From Mycolicibacterium cosmeticum (lineage in GTDB: Bacteria > Actinomycetota > Actinomycetes > Mycobacteriales > Mycobacteriaceae), in contig JACPVS010000013.1 in the NCBI GenBank assembly GCA_016197365.1, positions 62,001 to 126,000 on the forward strand: DNA of 64,000 nucleotides, read 5' to 3'. The notes beneath the pieces were generated by a model. The model ran no database searches, was not told the origin of the DNA, and worked only from the letters and a program-made list of their open reading frames with translations. How positions within the stretch are numbered: the stretch's first letter is position 1; each line of letters begins with the position of its first letter. The position numbers and the translations under genes were made by a program. Shown in pieces: positions 27,361 to 36,395 of the stretch.

Positions 27361-27413
27361 ACGCGCCTCCCTCGCTCGAGTGCTCAGCCATACCACGCTA
27401 CCGGCGTCCGCAG

Positions 27414-27425
27414 GGAACGCGTTCC
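27414..27425. promoter_or_regulatory. Perfect 12-bp palindrome GGAACGCGTTCC in a divergent promoter region
   Basis: The palindrome lies 54 bp upstream of the esterase start and 69 bp upstream of the DszC/SfnB-like start, in the only gap between them. It has the AACnnGTT core of KstR boxes but lacks the outer T and A, so binding by KstR is doubtful. It may be the site of another dimeric repressor. Confidence 0.4.
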
Positions 27426-27493
27426 GATAGAGATTCATTCGCCCTGGGCGCAACCCTGTCGGAGCCGTCACACAGCTTCTAATCTCGCCGCTC

Positions 27494-28747
27494 ATGGCTG
27501 TTGATATCGCTGAGACGATCACCCCGATCCCCGTCCTGGACTCCCCCGAGGCCGCGCTGGCCGCCGCCGACTCGGTCGCCTCCGCGATCGCGGTGGGCAG
27601 TGCCGAGCGCGAACGGGCCGGGACGTCGCTGCTGCCGCAGCTGCGGGCGGTGTCCGAGGCCGGCCTGCTGGCGGTGCCCGTGCCCGCCAAACACGGCGGG
27701 CCCGGGTTCGCGGCGTCGGTGCAGGTCGAGGTGCTGCGCCGGTTGTCCCGCGGCGACGGTGCGCTCGGTCAGCTGTTGCTGGCACATTTCGTTGTCTCCC
27801 AAGCGATTTCCGCACTGGATGCCGATGCGCCGCAGGCCGCCCGGATTTACGGCGCCATCCTGGCAGGCGGCCAGCTCGGCAACGCCACCGCCGAACGCGG
27901 CACGGCGTCGGCGCTGCACCGCAACACCACGGTGCGCCGCCGGGACGACGGCACATGGGAACTCAACGGCACCAAGTACTACGCGACCGGCGCGCTGGGC
28001 GCGACGTGGATAGCGGTCGCGGCCGGTGTCGCCGGAAGTGACGGGGAGACGGCGACCGTGTTCATCCGGCCGGATCAGGACGGTGTGACCCTCAACCTGG
28101 AGAAATGGTCGGCGTTCGGTCAGCGCGGGACGGCCAGCGGCGAAATCCGGCTCGAGGGCGTCATCGTCGACGGCGACCTGGTCATCGAGGAGGGCGCCCC
28201 GCCGCACCCCGTCGACGGCCCGCCGACCGTGTTGGGCGCCTATGACCAGGCGCTGCATGCCGCCATCGACATCGGAATCGCCCGCGCCGCACTCGAAGAC
28301 GGCGCCCAGTTCGTGCGCACCACATCCCGGCCGTGGAAGGAGGCGCTGGACGCCGGTATCGAGCGTGCCGACCAGGAGCCCCATCTGGTGCGGCGGTTCG
28401 GTGAGCTGACAGCGCGCCTCTACGCCCTGGAGGCACTGTTGGCGGCGGGCGCGGCCGTCGTCGACGAGGGGCAGGCGCAGACCGAACTGTCCCGGGACAC
28501 CGCGGCCGCCGCGTCGCTCAAGGTGGCCGCCGCCAAGGCCCTGGCGCAGGAGTTCGCCGTCGAGATCGCGAGTGGCATCTTCGAATTGACCGGCACCTCG
28601 GGCACCGACGGCGAGGCGAACCTGGACCGGCACTGGCGCAACGTGCGGACCCATTCGCTGCACGACCCGGCCCGGTGGAAGTACGTGCACCTGGGCAACC
28701 ACACCTTGCGCGGCACCCGGCCGCCGCGGCTGGGGCTGGTGCTCTGA
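27494..28747 (+). CDS. Acyl-CoA-dehydrogenase-fold flavin monooxygenase, SfnB/DszC-like
   Basis: This 417-residue protein has the three-part acyl-CoA dehydrogenase fold: helical N-terminus, a central beta domain (TWELNGTKYYATGALGATWI) and a C-terminal four-helix region (about 245-400). By eye it fits the SfnB/DszC group that oxidises organosulfur compounds with reduced FMN rather than true dehydrogenases. The C-terminus carries RTHSLHDPARWKYVHLG, a stretch typical of that group. No FMN reductase or alkanesulfonate genes are nearby, so a sulfur role is tentative. It is divergent from the carboxylesterase. Confidence 0.8.
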   Translation: MAVDIAETITPIPVLDSPEAALAAADSVASAIAVGSAERERAGTSLLPQLRAVSEAGLLAVPVPAKHGGPGFAASVQVEVLRRLSRGDGALGQLLLAHFVVSQAISALDADAPQAARIYGAILAGGQLGNATAERGTASALHRNTTVRRRDDGTWELNGTKYYATGALGATWIAVAAGVAGSDGETATVFIRPDQDGVTLNLEKWSAFGQRGTASGEIRLEGVIVDGDLVIEEGAPPHPVDGPPTVLGAYDQALHAAIDIGIARAALEDGAQFVRTTSRPWKEALDAGIERADQEPHLVRRFGELTARLYALEALLAAGAAVVDEGQAQTELSRDTAAAASLKVAAAKALAQEFAVEIASGIFELTGTSGTDGEANLDRHWRNVRTHSLHDPARWKYVHLGNHTLRGTRPPRLGLVL

Positions 28748-28800
28748 TCGGGAGAGACCCGGGATCCCCCGTCCACGTCCTGGCCGGATAACGTATCTGC

Positions 28801-29133
28801 GTGCACAAATGGTTACTCCTCGGCTGCGCGATCGGCAGTGAGGTCGCAGCCACGCTGTCCCTGCGCGCCTCCCAGGATCACGGCGCCTGGCTGGTCGTGG
28901 TGGTGACCGGATACGTCGGCTCCTTCATTTTCCTGGCTGCGGTGCTGCGGGCGGGGATGCCCGTCGGCGTCGCCTACGGCATCTGGGGTGCCATCGGAAC
29001 CGCCGTGACGGCGACCGCGGCCGCGGCGATCTTCGGCGAGGCGCTCAGCTGGGTCGTGGTGGTCGGCATCGCGCTGATCATCGCCGGTGTGCTGCTGGTC
29101 GAATTCGGTTCACACACAGGGCCTTCGACATGA
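28801..29133 (+). CDS. Small multidrug resistance (SMR) transporter subunit 1
   Basis: This 110-residue protein with four hydrophobic helices starts at GTG. The essential glutamate of SMR pumps is present in helix 1 (GSEVAATLSLRAS, Glu14). Helix 4 has IALIIAGVLLVEFGS. Its last bases overlap the next SMR gene by four (ATGA), typical of two-gene SMR pumps whose subunits insert with opposite orientation to make a heterodimer. Substrates would be cationic drugs or guanidinium-like compounds; which ones is unknown. Confidence 0.92.
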   Translation: MHKWLLLGCAIGSEVAATLSLRASQDHGAWLVVVVTGYVGSFIFLAAVLRAGMPVGVAYGIWGAIGTAVTATAAAAIFGEALSWVVVVGIALIIAGVLLVEFGSHTGPST

Positions 29134-29456
29134 TGTGGTGGGCGCTGGCGGGCGCCATCGGCGTCGAGGTGCTGGCCACCCTGGCGCTTCGCGCCTCGGA
29201 CGGTTTTCGGCGCAAGGTCTGGCTGCTGCCGGTCATCACGGGCTATGTGGTGTCGTTCTCCCTGCTGTGGCTCACGCTGAAGCTGGGCATGCCGGTGGGT
29301 GTGGCCTACGGCGTGTGGACGGCGTGCGGCGTGGCGCTGGTGGCCGTCGTCGCGCGGGTGCTGTTCCGGGATCCGTTGAACTGGCGGATGGGAATGGGTA
29401 TCGCGCTCATCATGGCCGGGGTGCTGACGATCGAACTGGGTGCTGTCGCGCACTGA
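29130..29456 (+). CDS. Small multidrug resistance (SMR) transporter subunit 2
   Basis: This 108-residue, four-helix SMR protein has the conserved glutamate in GVEVLATLALRAS (Glu13) and a helix 4 ending MAGVLTIELGAVAH. Loop charges differ from subunit 1: the first loop carries Arg-Arg-Lys (SDGFRRKVW) where subunit 1 has an uncharged loop. This fits opposite membrane topologies in a heterodimer. Translationally coupled to subunit 1. Its last 47 bp overlap the end of the convergent MFS gene. Confidence 0.92.
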   Translation: MMWWALAGAIGVEVLATLALRASDGFRRKVWLLPVITGYVVSFSLLWLTLKLGMPVGVAYGVWTACGVALVAVVARVLFRDPLNWRMGMGIALIMAGVLTIELGAVAH

Positions 29457-30603
29457 GCGCACTCGCCGTCACCACCGCGATCAGGCCGGCCACCGGCACC
29501 AGCAGCAAACCCACCCGCAGGCCCGCGGCGTCGGCGATCATCCCGACCACCGGAGGCGCGGCCACGAAACCGACCCGCATCAACCAGGCGATCACGGTCA
29601 GCCCGGTGCCTGGCCGCAGCCCCGGCAGGCGGTCGGCGGCGTGCATGGCCGCGGGCACCGCGGTGGCCATCCCCAAACCGGCCGCCGCGAATCCGGCGAC
29701 GCTGGTCACCACGGACGGGTAAGCCAGCGCGGCACCCATCCCCGCCGCCACGATCACCCCGCCGCCGCGCACCACGGCGCGCTCGCCGAACCGGTCCACC
29801 AGGCGGTCACCGAGCAATCGGCCGACGAACATCGCACCGGCCAGCGCGAGGTATCCGGACACCGCGGTCACCTCCGATGCCCCGAGGTGACGTAGATACA
29901 GTGCCGCCCAAGAGCTTCCGGCATCCTCGACGACAGCGCCGGCGATGGCCAGCGCCACCAGTGCACTCAGCACGCCGTACACCGCGGGGCCGGCCCGCAC
30001 CCCGGCGTCGGCGCGTGCCTCCGCGCGCTCGTCGTCTTCGGCGCCGGTGAGCAGGAACGGCCACACGCTCAACGCCACCGCGGCGAACACGACGGCCGAC
30101 AGTCCCAGATGCATCGCGCGGCTCATTCCGATCGCCAGTGACCCGGCACCGAGCAATCCGCCCAGCACCGCGCCGGCGGCCCAGACCGCGTGCAACGAAT
30201 TGATGATCGACCGCCCGTGCCGACGTTGCACCCACAGCCCGTGGGAGTTCTGCCCCACGTCGGCCAGGGCATCACAACAGCCGCCCGCGAACAACGCCAC
30301 CGACACCAGGGCTGCGGTCGGCGCCTGCCCGGCCAGCCCGATCAGGCAGGCGAGCGCCACCGAGGCGAGCACGGCGACGCGGGCCGACCCGTACCGGCGG
30401 ATCACCGCGCCGGCGGCCAGCCCGGCGACCAGCGCGCCGCCGGGAAACGCCGCCACCATCATGCCGTAGGCCGAATTGCTCAGCGCCAGATCGGCCTTGA
30501 GCTCAGGGAAACGCGGCAGCAGGTTGGCGAAGGTGGCGCCGTTGATCAGGAAGAGTGCGGCGACGGCCACCCTGGCGCGCCGCACTGTTCCTGCCGGATC
30601 CAC
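29410..30603 (-). CDS. Major facilitator superfamily transporter
   Basis: This 397-residue protein has about 12 transmembrane segments and an MFS loop (AVIRRYGSARVAVLASVALA around residues 60-80, then GDRLVDRFGERAVVRGG in the second half). The start is GTG. The substrate is unknown; the pattern resembles the small actinobacterial MFS proteins related to the fucose/YbjJ-type group. It converges on the SMR pair with a 47-bp overlap and is divergent from malQ with an 81-bp gap. Confidence 0.87.
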   Translation of the reverse strand: MDPAGTVRRARVAVAALFLINGATFANLLPRFPELKADLALSNSAYGMMVAAFPGGALVAGLAAGAVIRRYGSARVAVLASVALACLIGLAGQAPTAALVSVALFAGGCCDALADVGQNSHGLWVQRRHGRSIINSLHAVWAAGAVLGGLLGAGSLAIGMSRAMHLGLSAVVFAAVALSVWPFLLTGAEDDERAEARADAGVRAGPAVYGVLSALVALAIAGAVVEDAGSSWAALYLRHLGASEVTAVSGYLALAGAMFVGRLLGDRLVDRFGERAVVRGGGVIVAAGMGAALAYPSVVTSVAGFAAAGLGMATAVPAAMHAADRLPGLRPGTGLTVIAWLMRVGFVAAPPVVGMIADAAGLRVGLLLVPVAGLIAVVTASALSARQHPVRSSAPRP

Positions 30604-30684
30604 GATCGCCGACGATACGGGGCCTTACCTGGGCGGACCCGCCGGCCCGCGACGGCGGGGCCGGATTCCGGCAAGATTGCCCGT

Positions 30685-32802
30685 ATGACTGAGCTTGCCG
30701 TCCTGGCAGAGCGCTACAAGGTGTCGACGGAATTTCTGGATTGGACCGGCCGGCGGGTGCCGGTGCCGGAATCGACGTTGATCTCGGTGCTTGCCGCGCT
30801 GGGCGTGCCTGCCGGCACGGACGAAGAGTGCCAAGCCGCGCTGCGGGCGCACGACCGTGAGTATTGGGCACGGGCGTTGCCGCCGACGGTGGTCGGCCAG
30901 GCGGGCACCACGTCGTCGTTCTGGGTGCACGTCACCCACGGTGAACCCGTCGGGCTGTGGCTGCGGCTGGAGGACGGATCGGTGCGCACCGGCCTGCGTC
31001 AGCTCGAAAACAACAGGGCACCATACGATCTGGACGGCCGGCTGGTCGGCGAAGCCACCTTCGAGCTGCCCGCGGATCTGCCACCGGGATATCACCGGTT
31101 GCACGCGCAGACCGGCAGCACCGACACCAGCACGCTGCTCATCGTCTCCCCCGCCGCGCTCACTCCGCCGCCGGGACGGCACTGGGGCCTGGCCACCCAG
31201 CTGTACAGCGTGACGTCGGAGAATTCTTGGGGAATCGGCGATCTGACGGATCTGACCGATCTCGCGGTGTGGTCAGCCGCTACTCACGGCGCCGGCTTCA
31301 TCCTGGTGAACCCGTTGCATGCCGCGGCGCCGGTGGCGCCGATGGAACCGTCGCCCTACCTGCCCACGTCGCGGCGCTTCGTGAATCCCATCTATCTGCG
31401 CATCGAGGCCATCCCCGAGTACGCGTTCCTGCGTAAGCGCGCACCGCTGGGTAAGGCCCGCGCCGAGTTGGCCTCTCGGGCCCGCCGGAAGAAGCGCATC
31501 GACCGTGACGCCGCGTGGAAGGTGAAGCGGGCCGCGCTCGGCCAGCTGCACAGGGTCAAGCGGTCGGCAGGACGGGAGTTGGCTTACGCGGCATATGCGG
31601 CCAGGCAGGGTCGCAGCCTCGATGATTTCGCGACGTGGTGCGCCCTGGCCGAGCAGTACGGCGCCGACTGGCACGGCTGGCCCGAGCCGCTGCAACATCC
31701 CGAAAATCCGGCGGTGGCCGAGTTCGCCGCCGCGCATGCGTCCGAGGTCGATTTCCACCGCTGGCTGCAATGGCTGCTCGACGATCAGCTGACCGCCGCA
31801 CAGGCCACCGCCGAACAGGCCGGGATGGCGCTGGGAATCATGCACGACCTGGCCGTCGGGGTGGATCCCAACGGCGCCGACGCCTGGGCCCTGCAGGACG
31901 TGCTGGCCCTCGGCGTCACCGCGGGTGCACCGCCGGACGAGTTCAATCAGCTGGGACAGGACTGGTCGCAGCCGCCGTGGGGACCGGATCAGCTGGAGCG
32001 GGCGGGTTACGCCCCGTTCCGCGCGCTGGTCAACGCCGTGCTGCGGCATGCGGGCGGCGTGCGGATCGACCACATCATCGGGCTGTTCCGGCTGTGGTGG
32101 ATTCCCCAGGGCGCCGCACCGACCGAAGGTACCTATGTGCGCTACAACCACGAGGCGATGATCGGCATCGTGGCGCTGGAGGCGCAACGGGCCGGCGCGG
32201 TGGTGGTCGGTGAAGACCTGGGCACCGTCGAGCCGTGGGTGCGCGACTACCTGCGCGAACGCGGGCTGTTCGGGACGTCGATCCTGTGGTTCGAACTGGA
32301 CCGGGACGCGGACGGTTCGCCGCCGCTGCCGGCGGGCCGCTGGCGCGAATACTGCCTGGCGTCGGTGACAACGCACGATCTGCCGCCGACGGCCGGTTAT
32401 CTGGCCGGTGAACACGTCCGGCTGCGCGACGAACTGGGCCTGTTGACCCGGCCGGTACAGGACGAACTGGCCGACGACCTGGCCGAACAGGCCGCCTGGC
32501 TGGCGGCGTTGCAGCGGCTCGGGCTGGTCGGCACGGATCCCGACACGGACGAGATCATCCGCGGGCTCTACGCCTATCTGGGCCGCACCCCGTCGCGGCT
32601 GCTGGCGCTGGCGCTGCCCGACGCGGTCGGTGACGTCCGCACCCAGAACCAGCCGGGAACCACCGATGAGTACCCGAACTGGCGGGTCCCGCTGGCCGGT
32701 CCGGACGGCACTCGGCTGCTGTTGGAGGAGGTGTTCACCGATCCGAGGGCGGCTGCGCTGGCAGAAGTAATGAAAGCGCAGGTGCGGACGATGAACCCGT
32801 GA
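30685..32802 (+). CDS. malQ: 4-alpha-glucanotransferase (amylomaltase)
   Basis: This 705-residue GH77 enzyme transfers glucan segments between maltodextrins. An N-terminal beta-sandwich of about 160 residues precedes the barrel. Catalytic motifs are the nucleophile Asp in GGVRIDHIIGLFRLWW, the acid/base Glu in VVGEDLGTVEPWV and the stabilising Asp in VTTHDLPPTAGYL. An extra lysine/arginine-rich stretch (RARRKKRIDRDAAWKVKR) near residues 270-290 is usual for actinobacterial MalQ. The ATG at 30685 gives the expected length; further upstream the frame is antisense to the MFS gene. It stands alone here, without other glycogen genes. Confidence 0.95.
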   Translation: MTELAVLAERYKVSTEFLDWTGRRVPVPESTLISVLAALGVPAGTDEECQAALRAHDREYWARALPPTVVGQAGTTSSFWVHVTHGEPVGLWLRLEDGSVRTGLRQLENNRAPYDLDGRLVGEATFELPADLPPGYHRLHAQTGSTDTSTLLIVSPAALTPPPGRHWGLATQLYSVTSENSWGIGDLTDLTDLAVWSAATHGAGFILVNPLHAAAPVAPMEPSPYLPTSRRFVNPIYLRIEAIPEYAFLRKRAPLGKARAELASRARRKKRIDRDAAWKVKRAALGQLHRVKRSAGRELAYAAYAARQGRSLDDFATWCALAEQYGADWHGWPEPLQHPENPAVAEFAAAHASEVDFHRWLQWLLDDQLTAAQATAEQAGMALGIMHDLAVGVDPNGADAWALQDVLALGVTAGAPPDEFNQLGQDWSQPPWGPDQLERAGYAPFRALVNAVLRHAGGVRIDHIIGLFRLWWIPQGAAPTEGTYVRYNHEAMIGIVALEAQRAGAVVVGEDLGTVEPWVRDYLRERGLFGTSILWFELDRDADGSPPLPAGRWREYCLASVTTHDLPPTAGYLAGEHVRLRDELGLLTRPVQDELADDLAEQAAWLAALQRLGLVGTDPDTDEIIRGLYAYLGRTPSRLLALALPDAVGDVRTQNQPGTTDEYPNWRVPLAGPDGTRLLLEEVFTDPRAAALAEVMKAQVRTMNP

Positions 32803-32867
32803 CTGAAGTTTCTCAGGGTGCTTGACTGCGATATCTTCGCAACGCACCGCGATATCTCGGAGGTCAC

Positions 32868-33311
32868 GTGAAGAAGCTTGTTCTCGGCATCGGCGGGTTC
32901 GCCATGCTCACCGCTGCGGCATCGGCCACCCTGGTCGGCGCGGGCGTGGCGAGTTCGGATCCCGCCAACGGTTCGAACCCCTACAGCGTGGTCGGCGAAC
33001 CGTACGGCAAGGCCGTGGCCATTCTGAAGAGCCAGGGCGTGCGGTCCAGCTTCGGCGGGTCGGTCGGCAGCGACGTGCCGCAGGCGCAGTGCATCGTCAG
33101 CGGGCAGAAGGCCACCTCCGCCGGGAAGATGATCCTCGAGCTCAACTGCACCGAGAAGGCCTACCAGGACGCGCAGGCGTCCACCCCGTCCCGTGGCGGC
33201 GGCACCCCCGGCGGCGTGCCCGGTGGCCCGAACGTCGGCGCCAACGGCGTCACGACGGTCACCCCGACGCCGGTCGGCCCGCAGCCCGGAATGTCGGTCC
33301 CCGGGGCCTGA
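32868..33311 (+). CDS. Secreted small protein with a PASTA-like segment
   Basis: This 147-residue protein has a Sec signal peptide (residues 1-29, MKKLVLGIGGFAMLTAAASA, cleavage near VASS-DP). A compact domain of about 70 residues follows (NPYSVVGEPYGKAVAILKSQ onward), with a pattern like a single PASTA repeat and two cysteines (76 and 97) that could pair. The last 40 residues are Gly/Pro/Thr-rich and probably unstructured. Similar exported proteins are common in mycobacteria without known function. It begins 66 bp after malQ and ends 20 bp before the SDR gene. Confidence 0.8.
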   Translation: MKKLVLGIGGFAMLTAAASATLVGAGVASSDPANGSNPYSVVGEPYGKAVAILKSQGVRSSFGGSVGSDVPQAQCIVSGQKATSAGKMILELNCTEKAYQDAQASTPSRGGGTPGGVPGGPNVGANGVTTVTPTPVGPQPGMSVPGA

Positions 33312-33331
33312 CGCCGGTTACCGTCACGGTC

Positions 33332-34126
33332 GTGACTCCCGAGAACCGGTCTACCTACTCGCATTCCCGTTCGCTGGAGGGTCGCGTCGCGATCGTCACC
33401 GGTGCGGCGCGCGGTGTCGGGAAGGGCATCGCCGCCGCCCTACTGCAGCGCGGGGCATCGGTGCTTCTCACCGACATCCTCGACGATGTCCTGACGGCCA
33501 CCACGGCAGAGTTCGAAGAGGCCGGCTTCCAACCTCATTCGCTGGTCGCCGACCTCCGCGACCCGGACACCCCACGACGGATCGTCGACTCCGCCGTGCA
33601 CACCTTCGGGGCAGTGCACGCCCTCGTGAACAATGCCGTGGCGTGCAACGAACCCAAGCCCTTCGGCGACATCAGCGGGGCCGACTACGACCTGGTCTAT
33701 GACACCGGACCACGTGTCACGTTCGCACTCATGCAGGCGGTTCATCCGCTGCTCGTCGCGGCGGGTGGGGGCGCGATCGTCAATATCGGGTCGGCCGCCG
33801 GTACCGCGGGTGAACGGAACTTCGGGGCCTACGCCGGAGCCAAAGAGGCGATCCGCGGAATGTCCAAAGTGGCTGCGCTGGAATGGGGCCGGGACGGCAT
33901 CCGGGTCAACGTCGTCTGCCCGCTTGCCGAGACGGACGGGTTGACGGTGCTCCGCGATCTGGACCCGAAGCGCTATCAGCAGGTGGTCAAGACGACCGCG
34001 CTCAAGCGGATCGGCGATCCGGCCGCCGATATCGGGCCGGCCGTGGCGTTCCTGATCGGGGACGATGCCGCGTACGTCACGGGCCAGACCATCATGCTCG
34101 ACGGCGGCGCGGGTTCGTTCAGGTAG
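33332..34126 (+). CDS. Short-chain dehydrogenase/reductase
   Basis: This 264-residue classical SDR has the cofactor motif TGAARGVG (about residues 24-31), NNAVA in place of the usual NNAG, catalytic Ser in IVNIGSAAGTAG and YxxxK as YAGAK. The C-terminal YVTGQTIMLDGGAG is typical of the FabG-like group. An acidic residue after beta-2 (LLTDIL) favours NAD(H). The GTG at 33332 starts the family-length protein; upstream the frame runs through the secreted-protein gene. The 3' end overlaps the Nudix gene by 8 bp. Confidence 0.87.
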   Translation: MTPENRSTYSHSRSLEGRVAIVTGAARGVGKGIAAALLQRGASVLLTDILDDVLTATTAEFEEAGFQPHSLVADLRDPDTPRRIVDSAVHTFGAVHALVNNAVACNEPKPFGDISGADYDLVYDTGPRVTFALMQAVHPLLVAAGGGAIVNIGSAAGTAGERNFGAYAGAKEAIRGMSKVAALEWGRDGIRVNVVCPLAETDGLTVLRDLDPKRYQQVVKTTALKRIGDPAADIGPAVAFLIGDDAAYVTGQTIMLDGGAGSFR

Positions 34127-34586
34127 CGGCCAGCGTCTCGACCAACCAATCCAGCAGCGGCCGTTGACCTTTCAGGATCTTCAGGTGCGCCGTGGGCAGG
34201 TCGAACCAAGCGACCCGGTCCAGCTCCGGGTACTCTTTGAACTTCCCCGACCCGCGCGGCCATTCCAGCGTGAATATGTTGCTCACCGCTTGGCTGACAT
34301 CCACGTCGCCCTCGGCGGCGAACGCGGTGACGATCTTGCCGCCGGGCTGCTTCAACGGGGCGAGGCCGAGGTACGGACCCGTCGGCGCCGCGATGCCGAC
34401 CTCCTCACCGAATTCGCGGAGCGCTGCGGCCAAGGGTTCCTCGCCCTCGACGTACTCCCCTTTCGGAATCGACCACGCGCCGTCGTCCTTTCGGGCCCAG
34501 AACGGGCCGCCCGGATGTCCCAGCAGCACCTCCAGGACACCTTCGCTACTGCGATAGACCAGCAGACCGGCACTCTGTCGGGGCAT
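34119..34586 (-). CDS. Nudix hydrolase
   Basis: This 155-residue protein has a perfect Nudix box G-x5-E-x7-RE-U-x-EE-x-G-U (GEYVEGEEPLAAALREFGEE followed by VGI, about residues 46-68). The N-terminus MPRQSAGLLVYR and the motif WSIPKGEY resemble the diadenosine-polyphosphate/NTP-type Nudix proteins of mycobacteria. The substrate is not certain. The ATG at 34586 is chosen as the first codon giving the family N-terminus; the frame is open far upstream but antisense to DUF2993. It is convergent with the SDR and divergent from the DUF2993 gene. Confidence 0.92.
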   Translation of the reverse strand: MPRQSAGLLVYRSSEGVLEVLLGHPGGPFWARKDDGAWSIPKGEYVEGEEPLAAALREFGEEVGIAAPTGPYLGLAPLKQPGGKIVTAFAAEGDVDVSQAVSNIFTLEWPRGSGKFKEYPELDRVAWFDLPTAHLKILKGQRPLLDWLVETLAAT

Positions 34587-34623
34587 CGCTTCACTGTAGG
34601 GACCGGTGGAAGAATGCTGACTT

Positions 34624-35412
34624 GTGGCAGGGGTGACGACGCGCGCGCTCGACCTGCTCGGTGCACTGTGGTCGACCGCCACCGCGGCACCGGTGAGCGG
34701 CGCCGAGACCGCGTACCGCACGTTGTTCACGACGGTGCGCCGGCTGGTGCTGCGCCGACCCTTACGGGTCCCGCTGGAATCCGGGGAGCTGCGGCTCACC
34801 GTCACCGACCTGGATTCGCAGCTGGACGTGCGCGCACTGTCGGTGGGGCAGCTCAGCGATGTGCGGATCGTCGCGCGTGACGTCCACTGGCCGCAGGGAC
34901 GTTTCGAGCGGGCGACGGTGCGCGCGCACAACGTGCACGTCCGGCCCACCGTCCCGCCGGTGCTGGTGGCCGCGCCGGTCGACCTCACCGTGGAGGTGCC
35001 CGCCGATACGCTCGACGCCCTGTTCCGGTGGGCGGCACCGCGGCTGGCGGGCCAGGTCGGCGACGACGGCGTGGCACGCCTGCGGTGGGCCGGACGCCCC
35101 GGGGCGGGGCATCTGGAAGTGCAGACCCGACTCGAGGGCACCACCCTGTGGCTGCGCCCGCGCACGATCGAGCGCCGCGGCCGGCGCCTCACGGTGCCCG
35201 CCCGCACGCCCGCTTATCCGGTCCGGTTGCCCGACCTCGGCCATGGCTTGCGGATCACCGGTATCGAGTTCGCCCCCGGGTTGGTGCTCGTGTCCGGGAC
35301 ACTCCCGGAATGGCGGATGGACCTGGCGCGCGCCCGGCTGGAAGACGTGCTCGACCAGCTCAATGTCGGCGCCCTGCCGATCAACCTGGCCTGGCTGGGA
35401 CTGGGGCTTTGA
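34624..35412 (+). CDS. DUF2993 (LmeA-like) lipid-binding domain protein
   Basis: This 262-residue protein belongs to the DUF2993 family, which in mycobacteria includes the periplasmic lipoarabinomannan-related protein LmeA. The domain runs from about residue 45 to 255 as alternating amphipathic beta strands (LRLTVTDLDSQLDVRALSVG, VDLTVEVPADTLDALFRW, GHGLRITGIEFAPGLVLVSG). There is no clear cleavable signal peptide, only a weakly hydrophobic N-terminus, so its location is uncertain. The start codon is GTG with the divergent Nudix gene 37 bp away. Confidence 0.85.
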   Translation: MAGVTTRALDLLGALWSTATAAPVSGAETAYRTLFTTVRRLVLRRPLRVPLESGELRLTVTDLDSQLDVRALSVGQLSDVRIVARDVHWPQGRFERATVRAHNVHVRPTVPPVLVAAPVDLTVEVPADTLDALFRWAAPRLAGQVGDDGVARLRWAGRPGAGHLEVQTRLEGTTLWLRPRTIERRGRRLTVPARTPAYPVRLPDLGHGLRITGIEFAPGLVLVSGTLPEWRMDLARARLEDVLDQLNVGALPINLAWLGLGL

Positions 35413-35595
35413 CCGCGTCCGTGACATCGCCCACAAGGGCCGTGAACAGACGATTAATGCGGCGCCACCGCTCGGCGTCCATCTTTCGCACCGTGCGTGA
35501 CAAATCCCGCTGACCAGCGCCGAAGCCCATCTGGTTCGGTGCATGTGTGGTGCGCCGTGGACGAATCCGGTCGGCGGCGCACTACAGTCACCACC

Positions 35596-36387
35596 GTGGT
35601 TGACATCCACTACTCCCGGTATGTCGCGTTGGGCGACAGCCAGAGCGAGGGCCTCTGGGATACCGATGACACCGGCACCCTCATCGGTTTCGCCGATCGG
35701 CTGGCCTGGCTGCTCGACTCGTACTCCCCGGGGATCGAGTACGCCAACCTCGCCGTCCGCGGAAAACGGATCCGCGACGTGCTGGAAGGGCAGCTGCCCG
35801 AAGCCGTGGCCATGCGGCCCGACGTGGTGACGATGTGCGTGGGCATGAACGACGTGACGCGGCCGGGCCGCAAGTTCGATCAGGCCCTGCTCGATCTCGA
35901 CACCCTGCACAACCGGCTGGCGTTGACCGGCGCCACGGTGGTGACGACGACGTTCCCCAACCTGGCGCGGGTGCTGCCCGCGGGCCGGATCCTGGTGGCG
36001 CGGGTGCTGCGTATCAACGACGTGATCCGCGCCGCGGCCGACCGGCACGGCTTCCGGCTCATCGATCTGTACAACGCGGACTCGATGATCGATCCGGAGA
36101 ACTGGAGCACCGACCGGGTGCACGGCAGCACCAAGGGCCATCTGCTGTTCACGGCGGCGGCCGCGGAGGCCTTGGGACTGCCCGGCAGCAACCATGATTG
36201 GGCGTACGCGGAGGCGGCCGTCACCGAGCAGTCACTGGGCTCGCGGCTGTACTCGCAGGTGATGTGGACGCAGAACATGCTGATGCCCTGGATCTGGCGG
36301 CATCTGCGGGGCAGGTCCGCCAGTATCGGCGGCGGCCCCCGGCATCCGTACCTGGCGCCCGTCGCCGCGCGGTCAGACGCCCAGTAG
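35596..36387 (+). CDS. SGNH/GDSL-family hydrolase
   Basis: This 263-residue esterase/lipase-type protein has block I GDSQSEG (Ser nucleophile), block II glycine region NLAVRGKRI, block III CVGMNDVTRPG and block V DRVHGSTKGH with the catalytic Asp and His. No signal peptide is seen, so it is probably cytoplasmic; the substrate is unknown. GTG at 35596 (VVDIHYSRYVALGD) is preferred because it places block I at the normal distance from the start. An in-frame ATG at 35497 would add 33 residues without family similarity. Confidence 0.86.
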   Translation: MVDIHYSRYVALGDSQSEGLWDTDDTGTLIGFADRLAWLLDSYSPGIEYANLAVRGKRIRDVLEGQLPEAVAMRPDVVTMCVGMNDVTRPGRKFDQALLDLDTLHNRLALTGATVVTTTFPNLARVLPAGRILVARVLRINDVIRAAADRHGFRLIDLYNADSMIDPENWSTDRVHGSTKGHLLFTAAAAEALGLPGSNHDWAYAEAAVTEQSLGSRLYSQVMWTQNMLMPWIWRHLRGRSASIGGGPRHPYLAPVAARSDAQ

Positions 36388-36395
36388 GTCCCGGC

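Noticed and set aside
30190..30684. In-frame extension of malQ upstream of 30685
   Set aside because: It lies antisense to the MFS gene. The MalQ family N-terminus begins at the ATG 30685.
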